Positions 1 through 7,604 of a stretch of DNA of 64,000 nt are shown piece by piece. The stretch's first letter is position 1. Each line of letters starts with the position of its first letter. Below the pieces are notes generated by a model, which was given only the letters and a program-made list of their open reading frames with translations, was not told where the DNA came from and did no database searches. The stretch lies in contig NC_135241.1 in assembly GCF_947623445.1 (NCBI RefSeq), positions 64,501 through 128,500 on the forward strand. The letters run 5' to 3'. Source of the stretch: Clavelina lepadiformis. Its lineage: Eukaryota; Chordata; Ascidiacea; Aplousobranchia; Clavelinidae. The position numbers and the translations under genes were made by a program.

Positions 1-760
1 GCAACTTTTTTTTACAGCTTTCGGCAGCTTCCTAAATACTCAGAACTTATGTAGTATGATGTTTTAAGCTTTTTGTAGGAATTTTTTTATTGCAACTTTT
101 TGCAACTTTTTTCTATTTTTCATGCAACTTTTTACTGCAACTTTAATTAAATATTGCGCAAAATGTAAAGGAGTGATTTAAAAAACATGCTATAAAACTT
201 TTTCTAGTATATTTCTATTCTCTTTGCTTTGCATAACAAAGAGATATGTTTTGGATTAGCTGCCTCTCAATTTTATCTATGACGCAACAGTTGGCTTGCA
301 AGCTAGAAGTTTAACAACCACAACCAAGCACGTCAGTGCCCGAACTAAATTAGAATTGGAAGTATGACTTGGCTTTTGGCCAAGCCCGCACAAACGGAAA
401 CAGGTTGTGTCTAGTCTTTCGAGGTCAGTTTTTGTTGAGATTGCTTAGTTAGTTGCAGACCTTGGGGGTTTGGGGTGGGGTATTTGACTTGTTTTGGGGG
501 GAGGGGGGGTTAACGCTTTGCTATTTGGCTTTTTGTGGAAACTTATTTCCGCATTGCGTTATTTTCTTGCTGCGTACCGGCAAAAAATGTTATTTTCGTA
601 GGTCTCGCCAGGCAGTCTGTGAAATGGGAAAGTACCAAATTTGATAGCTCTACAGGAGCTGACAGCGAAATCCTGTCATGTAGGTTTTAAGAATTTTATG
701 AATGCAACTATAGCGTCATTGTGCGCAATGAAGGTTGAAGGCTTGCACTTGCCTATGTAG
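1..760. other. no gene recognised; GCAACTTTT motif recurs
   Basis: No convincing coding region is seen on either strand. The first 145 bases are T-rich and repeat a GCAACTTTT-like motif about five times, which looks like decayed simple sequence. The short open frame on the plus strand at 453-644 has G-runs and no recognisable protein. The 3' end of the minus-strand candidate gene at 770-2450 may continue into this stretch, but I could not define another exon. Confidence 0.5.
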
Positions 761-769
761 TCTGTATTA

Positions 770-2450
770 AACGCAACAAATCACAAATATAGCAAATTCT
801 ACGCAGGTACTTACTTTAACGTGCTTTTCTATGTATGTGTCCAAGCTGAAAGCGTGCAAATCCTCAAAACTGCAGTTAGAAACTATTCTTTGCAGAATAG
901 ATTTCTGCTTTTCCGCATCGACCATGTGTTTTTCCCCTCCGTCGACGGATTTCAAATAAAGCGAGAAATTTCTGAAGCAGGCAGTCCAGGAAAAACGGAC
1001 TGTTCGGTTCAGGCGACTGAACAGACAATAAGTGTTATAACAATACACATACAACTAAAAGCGCAGCATGTTCGTGAAGCACTTCTTCTCTTTAAATATT
1101 GCTACATACATATCTAGACAAGCAATTACCTTTGCTGTATTATCACGTCGCCGTTTATCAAGTGACATTACTAGCTCCTTCACTTGTGTGTCATCCTTAT
1201 CATGTTTCGCACCTTTCAGGTGTTTCACCAGATGCTTTACATACTGTATTTATCGCATAAGGGGCACTTTTTCTTCCCTTCACCAGACAGCACATTGTAT
1301 GATATTTTATGAACGTCTCTGCAATGACGACCAACATTCATCACCATTTTTTCGCATATGCTTAAAAACATAAAAGTCACAAAATAAACTAGGAAATAAT
1401 GTTTTCAGGGCAGCTAAATAAAAACCATACCTGCAGTATTTTGCCTTTCTTCTGTGGTGACGCTTCTTCCCCGGCACCTCCTCTGCACCACTATGTTCCG
1501 CTTCACCTTCTAACCCGTCAGGATCACTTTCATCCACCACCATCTCGTCTTCTTTTCTCTCCGACACTTCTTGCCCTGCTGCCTCTTCCATCTCTTCTTC
1601 TGATTCCCGTTCGATACTTTTCTTTTCGCTTTCATCATAAAACAAAGCATTTTAAGTCATCACAATTTACATAGAGCATGGTAATTTTTAAATTATCGCA
1701 TAAGTTCAAGCCATGTTACTCACAGACTAACTGTCGATGCGTTGTAGCATTACTGATGCCACTATTTCTTGGGCAGTCACGACTTCGGACGTTGAGTCGG
1801 CGAGGCTCCTAAAACAGCAGACATGGAACAACTTACCAATTAATGCAAAAAATATTTAAAAAAATTAAAATGCAACTCAAATTCGGTTTCTATACATAAA
1901 AAAAAAACAATTTGAATGCTAACATTAACTGGCTTACTTTTAATCAAGATGTAATTCCTGGCCAACCTCGCCCATACTTTCGATTGTGCTTTAGGCGAAA
2001 TTAGACCTCTGTAGGTCTTTATCTTTAATTGAATAATTGCGGCCCTCTTGAACTGAGCTGCAAACGAAACATTTTCACCTTTATCCGCTACTAACTGGCA
2101 CACACTTTACGAAGAAATCTTTACGAATTTGCGTCAAGAACAGAGTGAAAGAAAAAGTGAAAACGCTTACCCAAAACCTTGTACTAACGATCTCATTTTC
2201 TTCTTTCGAGTTTCAGTATAACCAGGCTCTGCATCCTTAAAGTTCTTCGGAATTTTCTTTTTTTTTCATTTAATAAGCAACAAATAAAACGACAACAATT
2301 TATAACTTGTAAATCAACAGAATTTTCAGAACGCATAGCTACGCACCCTTTTTGGCAACTTTGAAGGACTGATGATCGTGTCCACGTCGTCATCAGATGA
2401 CGATCTGTGTGACAGAGTGCTTTTGGTTTGAGGTCGCGGTAAATTTTTCG
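770..2450 (-). CDS. unresolved multi-exon gene; zinc-finger-like and acidic segments, possible recombinase-like family
   Basis: Several minus-strand segments look like exons but I could not join them into one phase-consistent model. They are about 2348-2440 (contains SSSDDDVDTIISPSKLPKR before a GT), 2172-2248 (EPGYTETRKKKMRSLVQGFG, then GTAAGC), 1944-2060 (basic, AQFKRAAIIQLK), 1434-1645 (strongly acidic, ending KKRHHRRKAKYC before GTATGG), 1124-1242 (KHLVKHLKGAKHDKDD, ending at GTAATT) and 835-988 (NFSLYLKSVDGGEKH..., ending at GTAAGT). A Cys-Pro-Leu-Cys pair lies just before the KHLVKH segment, in another frame. From memory, a Cys/His motif, an acidic stretch and a DGG-containing helical block resemble the N-terminal half of a dispersed animal family related to tyrosine recombinases. 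That is inference only. The rest of such a protein would lie to the left of the window, and the phase conflicts may mean it is a decayed copy. Confidence 0.35.
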
Positions 2451-2739
2451 CCACCTCCGGCCAAATTCAACCCTCGCTGCATTCTTTTTTACGCAAATTA
2501 CTTTGCTCATTTATGGGGAAAATTATTTCAAATTTCTTTTCCGTTGAACCGGACAAGGTTGCCCAGCCCTTCCTTCAACCAGCCAGGCATAACAATTGTT
2601 GCATACCCATATTTTGCGAATGTTTTGTGATCTTGCACCTGCATTAAAAACATCCCTTTTTTAATAGTTTTTTACATGTGGTGATTTACCCGAATAATCC
2701 AACGTCCTTTCCTGGTCCGGCAGCCATGGTTAAGTTCTT

Positions 2740-3118
2740 CCACGAGCATGTTGCGGACCGCATTTGTCCGCTGCGAGTTTTTGGTTATCTGATAGGCCAT
2801 GAGGATTTCCCCATGGTGCTTCTCACCTCCGCTCCGGGATCGTTTTCCCAGACTGCATGTTTGTAGAATATAGTGAGTTACTGTATCAACGAAAAATGAA
2901 ACAATCAATATTTGATTTGTTTAATATCTTGTAGCCTACAACCGACAATTTAAAACAGGAGCTAGGCCTACAGTATGCTAAAACAGAGCAACTAACTGAA
3001 CAGTACCTCACTCCACGTGCGTTGCTGAGAAGTGAAGGTCAGTCTGAGAAGTGAACTGGGTTGATTGCATTTTATGCTTGAGTGATCACATGCGAATTTA
3101 TGAAATCTTTAAGATTGT
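2740..3118. repeat. segmental duplication, copy 1
   Basis: This stretch is nearly identical to 5124-5494 in the same orientation, with only a few substitutions across about 370 bp. Both copies read from the 'gttgcggaccgca' motif to 'aaatctttaagatt'. Copy 1 is followed directly by the first 10-bp satellite block, copy 2 by AT-rich DNA. Minus-strand open frames in both copies start MIVSFFVDTVTHYIL, but they match no known protein and are probably accidental. The high identity implies a recent duplication or gene conversion. Confidence 0.85.
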
Positions 3119-3282
3119 GTAAGTCGTGCGTAGTCGTGCGTAGTCGTGCGTAGTCGGGCGTAGTAGAGCGTATTAGTGCGTAGTCTAGCGTAGTTTAGCG
3201 TAGTCTAGCGTATCCAAGCGTAGTAGAGCGTAGTAGAGCGTAGTAGAGCGTAATAGAGCGTAGTCGAGCGTAGTAGAAATTT
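3119..3282. repeat. 10-bp satellite block 1 (GCGTAGTCGT type)
   Basis: About sixteen tandem copies of a 10-bp unit, consensus gcgtagtcgt with variants such as gcgtagtaga and gcgtagttta. The block begins right at the end of duplication copy 1 and ends at the 'aaatttcgagcgagctcagac' boundary. Because 10 is not a multiple of 3, the frame returns after 30 bases. This produces long accidental open frames in such blocks. Confidence 0.95.
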
Positions 3283-3289
3283 CGAGCGA

Positions 3290-3780
3290 GCTCAGACTAT
3301 CAGAAAAAGCCGAGCACCATTAAAAAGGTTCGCGTACCATTTCGGTCGATATGGCATTGCTAATAACCAAAAACACAGTTTCACAATTGAGAACTTATCG
3401 AGACACAATTTCCTACGATACTAACCCTCACTTTTAAGGGCGCTTTCACCCCTAACCCTAACCCCTCTATGAAATGGAGTCATTTTGCCAGATGCCGCTG
3501 GTCAATAAGTCCTAACCCTGAACATTTAGGAACCGGTATTGCGTTTAATTTATTTGGTAGAGAACAATTCCACCATAAAGAACTTGTCCAGACACCATTT
3601 CCTACGATGCTAACCTTCAATTTTAAAAGCGATTTCACCTCTAACCCTAACCCCTCAATTAAATGGACTCATTTTGCCACATGCGACCGGTCATTAATTC
3701 CTAACCCTGAAAATTTGGAAAGCGGTATTGTCTTTAATTTATTTGGTAGAGAACAATTCCACCATAGAGACAAAATCTAT
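3290..3780. repeat. complex repeat with CCCTAA runs, copy 1
   Basis: Starts 'gctcagactatcagaaa', runs through 'ttcggtcgatatggcattgc', and carries a short telomere-like run (ccctaaccctaacccc). It then has two tandem sub-units of about 189 bp, each beginning near 'aaatggagtcattttgcc'. Since 189 is divisible by three, one frame stays open across the sub-units (3469-3807). The frame is not supported by any protein I recognise and is best read as repeat-driven. Confidence 0.85.
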
Positions 3781-4050
3781 TGTCTAGTCGTGCGTAATCG
3801 TGCGTAGTCGTGCGTAGTCGTGCGTAGTCGTGCGTAGTCGTGCGTAGTCGTGCGTAGTCGTGCGTAGTCGTGCGTAGTCGGGCGTAGTCGGGCGTAGTCG
3901 GGCGTAGTCGGGCGTAGTCGGGCGTAGTCGGGCGTAGTCGAGCGTAGTAGAGCGTAGTAGAACGTAGTCGAGCGTAGTCGAGCGTAGTCGAGCGTAGTTG
4001 GGCGTAGTGGAGCGTAGTTAAGCATAGTCTTGCGTGGTGGATCGTTCTGA
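3781..4050. repeat. 10-bp satellite block 2
   Basis: About 26 tandem copies of the 10-bp unit. Higher-order order is visible: a run of gcgtagtcgt units is followed by gcgtagtcgg units, then gcgtagtcga and gcgtagtaga units, so variants are clustered as expected from local amplification. The left edge reads 'gacaaaatctattgtctag', the same as at block 4 (6211). The open frames across it (DYARLRTTTH repeats on the minus strand) are a by-product of the periodicity. Confidence 0.95.
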
Positions 4051-4079
4051 CATCATCTTTCAGCTCCGTCATGCAAATA

Positions 4080-4212
4080 GACAGCTCAGACTATCAGAAA
4101 AAGCCGAGCACCATTAAAAAGGATTGCGTACCATTTCTGTCGATATGGCATTGCTAATAACCAAAAACACAGTTTCACAATTGAGAACTTATCCAGACAC
4201 CATTTCCTACGA
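4080..4212. repeat. complex repeat, partial copy 2
   Basis: Truncated copy of the unit at 3290-3420. It begins 'agctcagactatcagaaaaa' and breaks off at 'catttcctacgatc', where satellite block 3 starts. It lacks the CCCTAA run and the 189-bp sub-units. Confidence 0.85.
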
Positions 4213-4427
4213 TCTAGCGTAGTAGAGCGTATTAGTGCGTAGTCTAGCGTAGTTTAGCGTAGTCTAGCGTATCCAAGCGTAGTCGAGCGTAGTCGAGCGT
4301 AGTCGAGCGTAGTAGAGCGTAGTCGAGCGTAGTCGAGCGTAGTCGAGCGTAGTCTAGCGTAGTCTAGCGTAGTCGGGCGTAGTGGAGCGTAGTTTAGCAT
4401 AGTCTAGCGTGGTGGATCGTTCTGACA
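4213..4427. repeat. 10-bp satellite block 3
   Basis: About 21 tandem copies of the same 10-bp unit, mostly gcgtagtcga, gcgtagtaga and gcgtagtcta variants. The order of variants at its start (tagtgc, tagtcta, tagttta, tagtcta, tatccaa) repeats that of block 1. Blocks 1 and 3 therefore share a higher-order history. Confidence 0.95.
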
Positions 4428-4439
4428 TCAGCTTTCAGC

Positions 4440-4985
4440 TCCGTCATGCAAATCGACAGCTCAGACTATCAGAAAACGCCGAGCACCATTTAAAAGGTTC
4501 GCGTACCATTTCGGTCTATATGGCATTGCTAATAACCAAAAACACAGTTTCACAACTGAGAACTTATCCAGACACCATTTCCTACGATACTAACCCTCAC
4601 TTTTAAAGGCGCTTTCACCCCTAACCCTAACCCTTCTATGAAATGGAGTCATTTTGCCAGATGCCGCTGGTCAATAAGTCCTAACCCTGAACATTTAGGA
4701 ACCGATATTGTATTTAATTTATTTGGTAGAGAACAATTCCAACATAGCGAAGTTGTCCAGACACCATTTCCTATGATGCTAACCTTCAATTTTAAAAGCG
4801 ATTTCACCCCTAACCCTAACCCTAACCCCTCAATTAAATGGAGTCATTTTGCCAGATGCGAGCGGTCATTAATTCATAACCCTGAAAATTTGGAAAGCGG
4901 TATTGTCTTTAATTTATTTGATAGAGAACAATTCCACCATAGAGAACTTGTCAAGACACCATTTCCTACGATGCTAACCCTAATG
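4440..4985. repeat. complex repeat with CCCTAA runs, copy 3
   Basis: Full copy of the 3290-3780 unit with two CCCTAA-type runs (near 4615 and 4806) and two sub-units of about 189-198 bp. The frame 4638-5075 stays open for the reason given for copy 1. The telomere-like runs are only two to three units each, so this is an interstitial motif inside a repeat and not a chromosome end. Confidence 0.85.
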
Positions 4986-5123
4986 GAAAAAGGCTTTACT
5001 GTAAACCCGCTTAACGGGTTTTGCGTCACACTACTTACGTTGCATGTCTTGAAGACATCTCATAACATATCTTGAATGAAGCACTTTGTTAACATCGTCG
5101 GTCCGAATTGCGTTCCTTCTATC

Positions 5124-5494
5124 ATGTTGCGGACCGCACTTGTCCGCTGCGAGTTTTTGGTTATCTGATAGGCCATGAGGATTTCCCCATGGTCCTTCTC
5201 ACCTCCGCTCCGGGATCGTTTTCCCAGACTGCATGTTTGTAGAATATAGTGAGTTACTGTATCAACGAAAAATGAAACAATCAATATTAGATTTGTTTAA
5301 TATCTTGTAGCCTACAACCGATAATTTAAAACAGGAGCTAGGCCTACAGTATGCTAAAACAGAGCAACTAACTGAACAGTACCTCACTCCACGTGCGTTG
5401 CTGAGAAGTGAAGGTCAGTCTGAGAAGTGAACTGGGTTGATTGCATTTCATGCTTGAGTGATCACATGCGAATTTATAAAATCTTTAAGATTTG
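5124..5494. repeat. segmental duplication, copy 2
   Basis: Second copy of the 2740-3118 segment, same orientation, about 2.4 kb away. The two copies bracket the satellite and telomere-like repeats between them. This is the layout expected if the whole block grew by unequal exchange. Confidence 0.85.
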
Positions 5495-5524
5495 GAAAGG
5501 GAATTATCTACACAGCATACCATG

Positions 5525-5560
5525 CAAAATTTAAAATTTAAAATTTAAAATTTAAATTTG
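5525..5560. repeat. (AAAATTT)n simple repeat
   Basis: Four perfect copies of a 7-bp AAAATTT unit plus a partial copy, in AT-rich DNA with no gene. Confidence 0.9.
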
Positions 5561-5794
5561 CTTGCCTACCATAATTTTCCAAAAACAACAAATACAATTT
5601 TACGTTTAGGAGCGATAGAAACGCAAGATAGAAATGGCCACGCAGATTTTTACAAGATCATCGTTCGTTGTTTCTTCTACGAATCAATTTAAATTTTGTT
5701 TTAATTTCATCATTCATTTTTATTTCAAAGGCAAATTTTTTAAGATTCGATTTTAATTAAAGCAAATTTATACTGTTAAAGATTTATACTTATC

Positions 5795-5832
5795 GTCCCA
5801 TCTTGGTTTACCACGGTCATCCAAGATGGGAC
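5795..5832. repeat. 12-bp perfect inverted repeat
   Basis: GTCCCATCTTGG at 5795-5806 and its reverse complement at 5821-5832, separated by 14 bases. It sits where the 3' half of the first truncated Ser-type tRNA copy should lie. It may mark a deletion or insertion junction. Confidence 0.8.
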
Positions 5833-5887
5833 AAAAAGAGCCCAGCAGACTTCTAGTCTCTTGTCTTAACCACTCGGCCACGACAAC
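5830..5887 (-). pseudogene. truncated Ser-type tRNA copy
   Basis: The 5' half of a Ser-type tRNA is recognisable on the minus strand: GTTGTCGTGGCCGAGTGGTT with acceptor 5' strand, D arm and A box. The anticodon stem is mispaired and the 3' half (T arm, acceptor 3' strand) is missing, replaced by the hairpin at 5795-5832. Its 5' flank matches those of the next two copies, so it is one of three tandem units. Confidence 0.75.
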
Positions 5888-5963
5888 TGTGCTTAATGTT
5901 CAATGCAAATAGATAAAATCAAACTTTTCTCGAATCACTTATGGAAGCGTGATTTTAATTCCA

Positions 5964-6045
5964 CGTTGTCGGCGGGATTCGAACCTGCGCCGGCAAGGCC
6001 CAACAGATTTAAAGTCTGTCGCCTTAACCAATCGGCCACGACAAC
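5964..6045 (-). tRNA. Ser-type tRNA with anticodon UUA (would read UAA)
   Basis: The 82-nt minus-strand sequence folds as a class II tRNA. The acceptor stem GTTGTCG/CGACAAC is perfect and the discriminator is G. The A box is TGGCCGATTGG, the anticodon stem ACAGA/TCTGT is perfect, the variable arm is 14 nt long, and the T loop is TTCGAAT. The body matches eukaryotic tRNA-Ser. The anticodon loop is CTTTAAA, so positions 34-36 are TTA, one base from the usual Ser TGA. The T stem GCAGG/CCCGC has one A-C mismatch. No T4 terminator lies immediately downstream; the first is about 40 nt away. It is the only full-length copy of the three tandem units. It could be a functional ochre-decoding tRNA, but a decaying pseudogene is as likely. 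Confidence 0.7.
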
Positions 6046-6120
6046 TGTGCTTATTGTTCAATGCAATTAGATAAAATCGCACTTTCCGCAAATCACTTAT
6101 GGAAGCATGATTTCAATTCC

Positions 6121-6177
6121 GCGGGCAGAGCCAAACAGATTTTGAATCTGTCGCCTTAACCACTCGGCCACGACAAC
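6121..6177 (-). pseudogene. truncated Ser-type tRNA copy, anticodon loop TTCAAAA
   Basis: Third tandem copy on the minus strand. The 5' acceptor strand, D arm, a well-paired anticodon stem and part of the variable arm are present. The T arm and 3' acceptor strand are deleted precisely between 'GCCCGC' and the shared 3' flank 'GGAATTGAAATC'. The loop would give anticodon CAA on a Ser-type body. It cannot form a normal tRNA. Confidence 0.75.
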
Positions 6178-6210
6178 TGTGATTAATGTGCAATGCAAAT
6201 AGACAAAATC

Positions 6211-6270
6211 TATTGTCTAGTCGTGCGTAATCGTGCCTAGTCGAGCGTAGTCGAGCGTAGTCCAAAACGT
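6211..6270. repeat. 10-bp satellite block 4 (short)
   Basis: A short run of four to five units of the 10-bp satellite, with the same left edge as block 2. The preceding bases (caatgcaaatagacaaaatc) are the 5' flank of the tandem Ser-type tRNA copies. The satellite therefore abuts tRNA flank sequence. Confidence 0.85.
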
Positions 6271-6319
6271 ATTTTAATAGTAATATCCAAAACGTATGCC
6301 TACGGAAAGTGAATGTAAA

Positions 6320-6391
6320 GGAGGTATAGCTCAGTGGTAGAGCATTCGACTGCAGATCGAGAGGTCTTCGGTTCAAATCCGGGTGCCCCCT
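6320..6391 (+). tRNA. tRNA-Cys (GCA)
   Basis: 72 nt, starting GGAGGTATAGCTCAGTGG, anticodon loop CTGCAGA, T loop TTCAAAT, ending GTGCCCCCT and followed at once by a T5 terminator. The body is the standard animal tRNA-Cys. There is an A3-C70 mismatch in the acceptor stem and two G-U pairs in the T stem, so activity may be reduced. Confidence 0.9.
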
Positions 6392-6601
6392 TTTTCCTTT
6401 TGACATGATGAATTTCACCAGTTTTAGAACTTTCAGCAGGCGCTTGTTTTATACTCCACTCTTTAGCTTGAAATGTTGCGGCTCTGGGGGGCCTTAAACT
6501 TGACGTTTAGAACAAAAGCACCGTTTCTAGGTATGAAATTTCTTTAACATGAAGAGTTTGTTGTTCGTAAAACTCTCCTAAAGACGTCCCTGGGTGGGCT
6601 C

Positions 6602-6641
<40 letters not shown>

Positions 6642-7400
6642 TATTGCGCCACAGAGACATGGAAAATGCTTCGTTTGCTTAGATGCAAGTGAATCAAAAA
6701 TGTTCAAAGGTTTTCTCCTATGTGGCTTTCCGTGTTGCCTTAAAAAACAAAACAGTAATGAATACGATCGTTACTACCATAAACGTGGCTGCTATGTCAT
6801 TTGATGAAGCTTGAATGTCTGTAAACTATACAACACTGAAGGTTAGGATTACTTGTACTGTACCTGGTGGAACTCCGAACGGAAAAAGTTATCTTGCTTT
6901 GCAGCTTTGCTGGACTTAGGATTTGTTTCCTTAGTTTTGAAACCGACGGCAATTATTCTTTTTCTGCGACGTCACATATTCAACCAGAAGATTTATCACC
7001 TGTGTCGCAAGCTGAGTTGGTTGATTAGATTTCATCTGAATCAGATTAGGCTTAGAGTTCTTCTGAAACGGCATAGTAGCAAGCAAAAGCGTACGTTTCA
7101 ATTTCAACCAATGGATGCTGACGTGAGGTGTATCTGCTCGTTTTGTAGTGTTACATATCAGCAAGATTTCCACTGCAATTTGATTCCTCCGATTGATTAT
7201 CTGCTAGGTTTTTATCATATCAGTAGATGTGTTTTGCACGGGTGCCCTGTTTTTCATTTTAACAGGAACAAATTTACCAGTTTTCCAAATTTCAACATAG
7301 CCTGTTTAAAAATCCACTCATGAGTTTGAAATGATGGGGTCGTGGGGGGCCTTAACCTTGACAATATTAAAATCATGACTTGGCGTTTAGAACAAAAGTA
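6392..7400. repeat. diverged direct repeat of the tRNA-Cys 3' flank
   Basis: The DNA after tRNA-Cys (6392-6525) recurs in diverged form at about 7247-7397: both have '...tttttc.ttttga/aaca...accagtttt', then 'ggggggccttaa', then 'gtttagaacaaaag'. The second copy even begins with a remnant of the tRNA-Cys 3' end (gggtgccctg). Between them (6660-7246), besides tRNA-Asn, a 156-codon plus-strand frame is open at 6853-7323, but it has no recognisable product and I do not support it as a gene. Confidence 0.6.
6585..6658 (-). tRNA. tRNA-Asn (GTT)
   Basis: 74 nt on the minus strand with anticodon loop CTGTTAA, a perfectly paired acceptor stem (one G-U) and T arm TTCGAGC. The A box GTGGCGCAATAGG and B box GGTTCGAGCC are intact. 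The nearest T4 run is about 15 nt downstream. It appears functional. Confidence 0.95.
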
Positions 7401-7600
7401 GGGGAGGGTGGGGTAAAGCGGACCACCTAAGGCTTAATTCGTTAAAATTCACTGATTTCACCAAAACATTTGACTTGTTTGTTTTGAGAGTTAACTCTAA
7501 GGTATTTCGCTAATTTTTGAAGTGCCCTTTTTTTGATTGCATGGCTTCTTACATAAATTTTTTTTGATTTAAAAGCACCTCCAATAGTCCACTTTACCCC
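7401..7600. mobile_element. pogo-like MITE with GGGGTAAAG-type ends
   Basis: The left end reads gggtggggtaaagcggacc and the right end gtccactttacccc, which are inverted copies of each other. The 200-bp interior has no coding capacity. It abuts, after a 4-bp spacer, the left end of the transposon remnant at 7605, making a 14-bp perfect palindrome arm at 7587-7618. A TA lies just left of position 7401, as expected for a Tc1/mariner-pogo target site. Confidence 0.65.
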
Positions 7601-7604
7601 ACAT

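Noticed and set aside
1399-1674. 91-codon plus-strand frame
   Set aside because: It is the complement of the acidic minus-strand exon of the 770-2450 candidate gene.
3734-4072. Repetitive open frames with DYARLRTTTH units on the minus strand
   Set aside because: They arise from a 10-bp tandem repeat, which returns to frame every 30 bases in all three frames; not a protein.
3119-4427. Possible CRISPR-like array
   Set aside because: The repeats are contiguous with no unique spacers, and the DNA is eukaryotic. The same holds for the 5 x 20-bp array at 27221-27320.
3429-4840. True chromosome end suggested by CCCTAA runs
   Set aside because: Each run is only two to three units and sits inside a dispersed repeat; unique genes continue on the right and a candidate gene on the left.
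6853-7323. 156-codon plus-strand frame
   Set aside because: No recognisable domain, odd composition, no clear start context, and it overlaps the diverged tRNA-Cys flank repeat.
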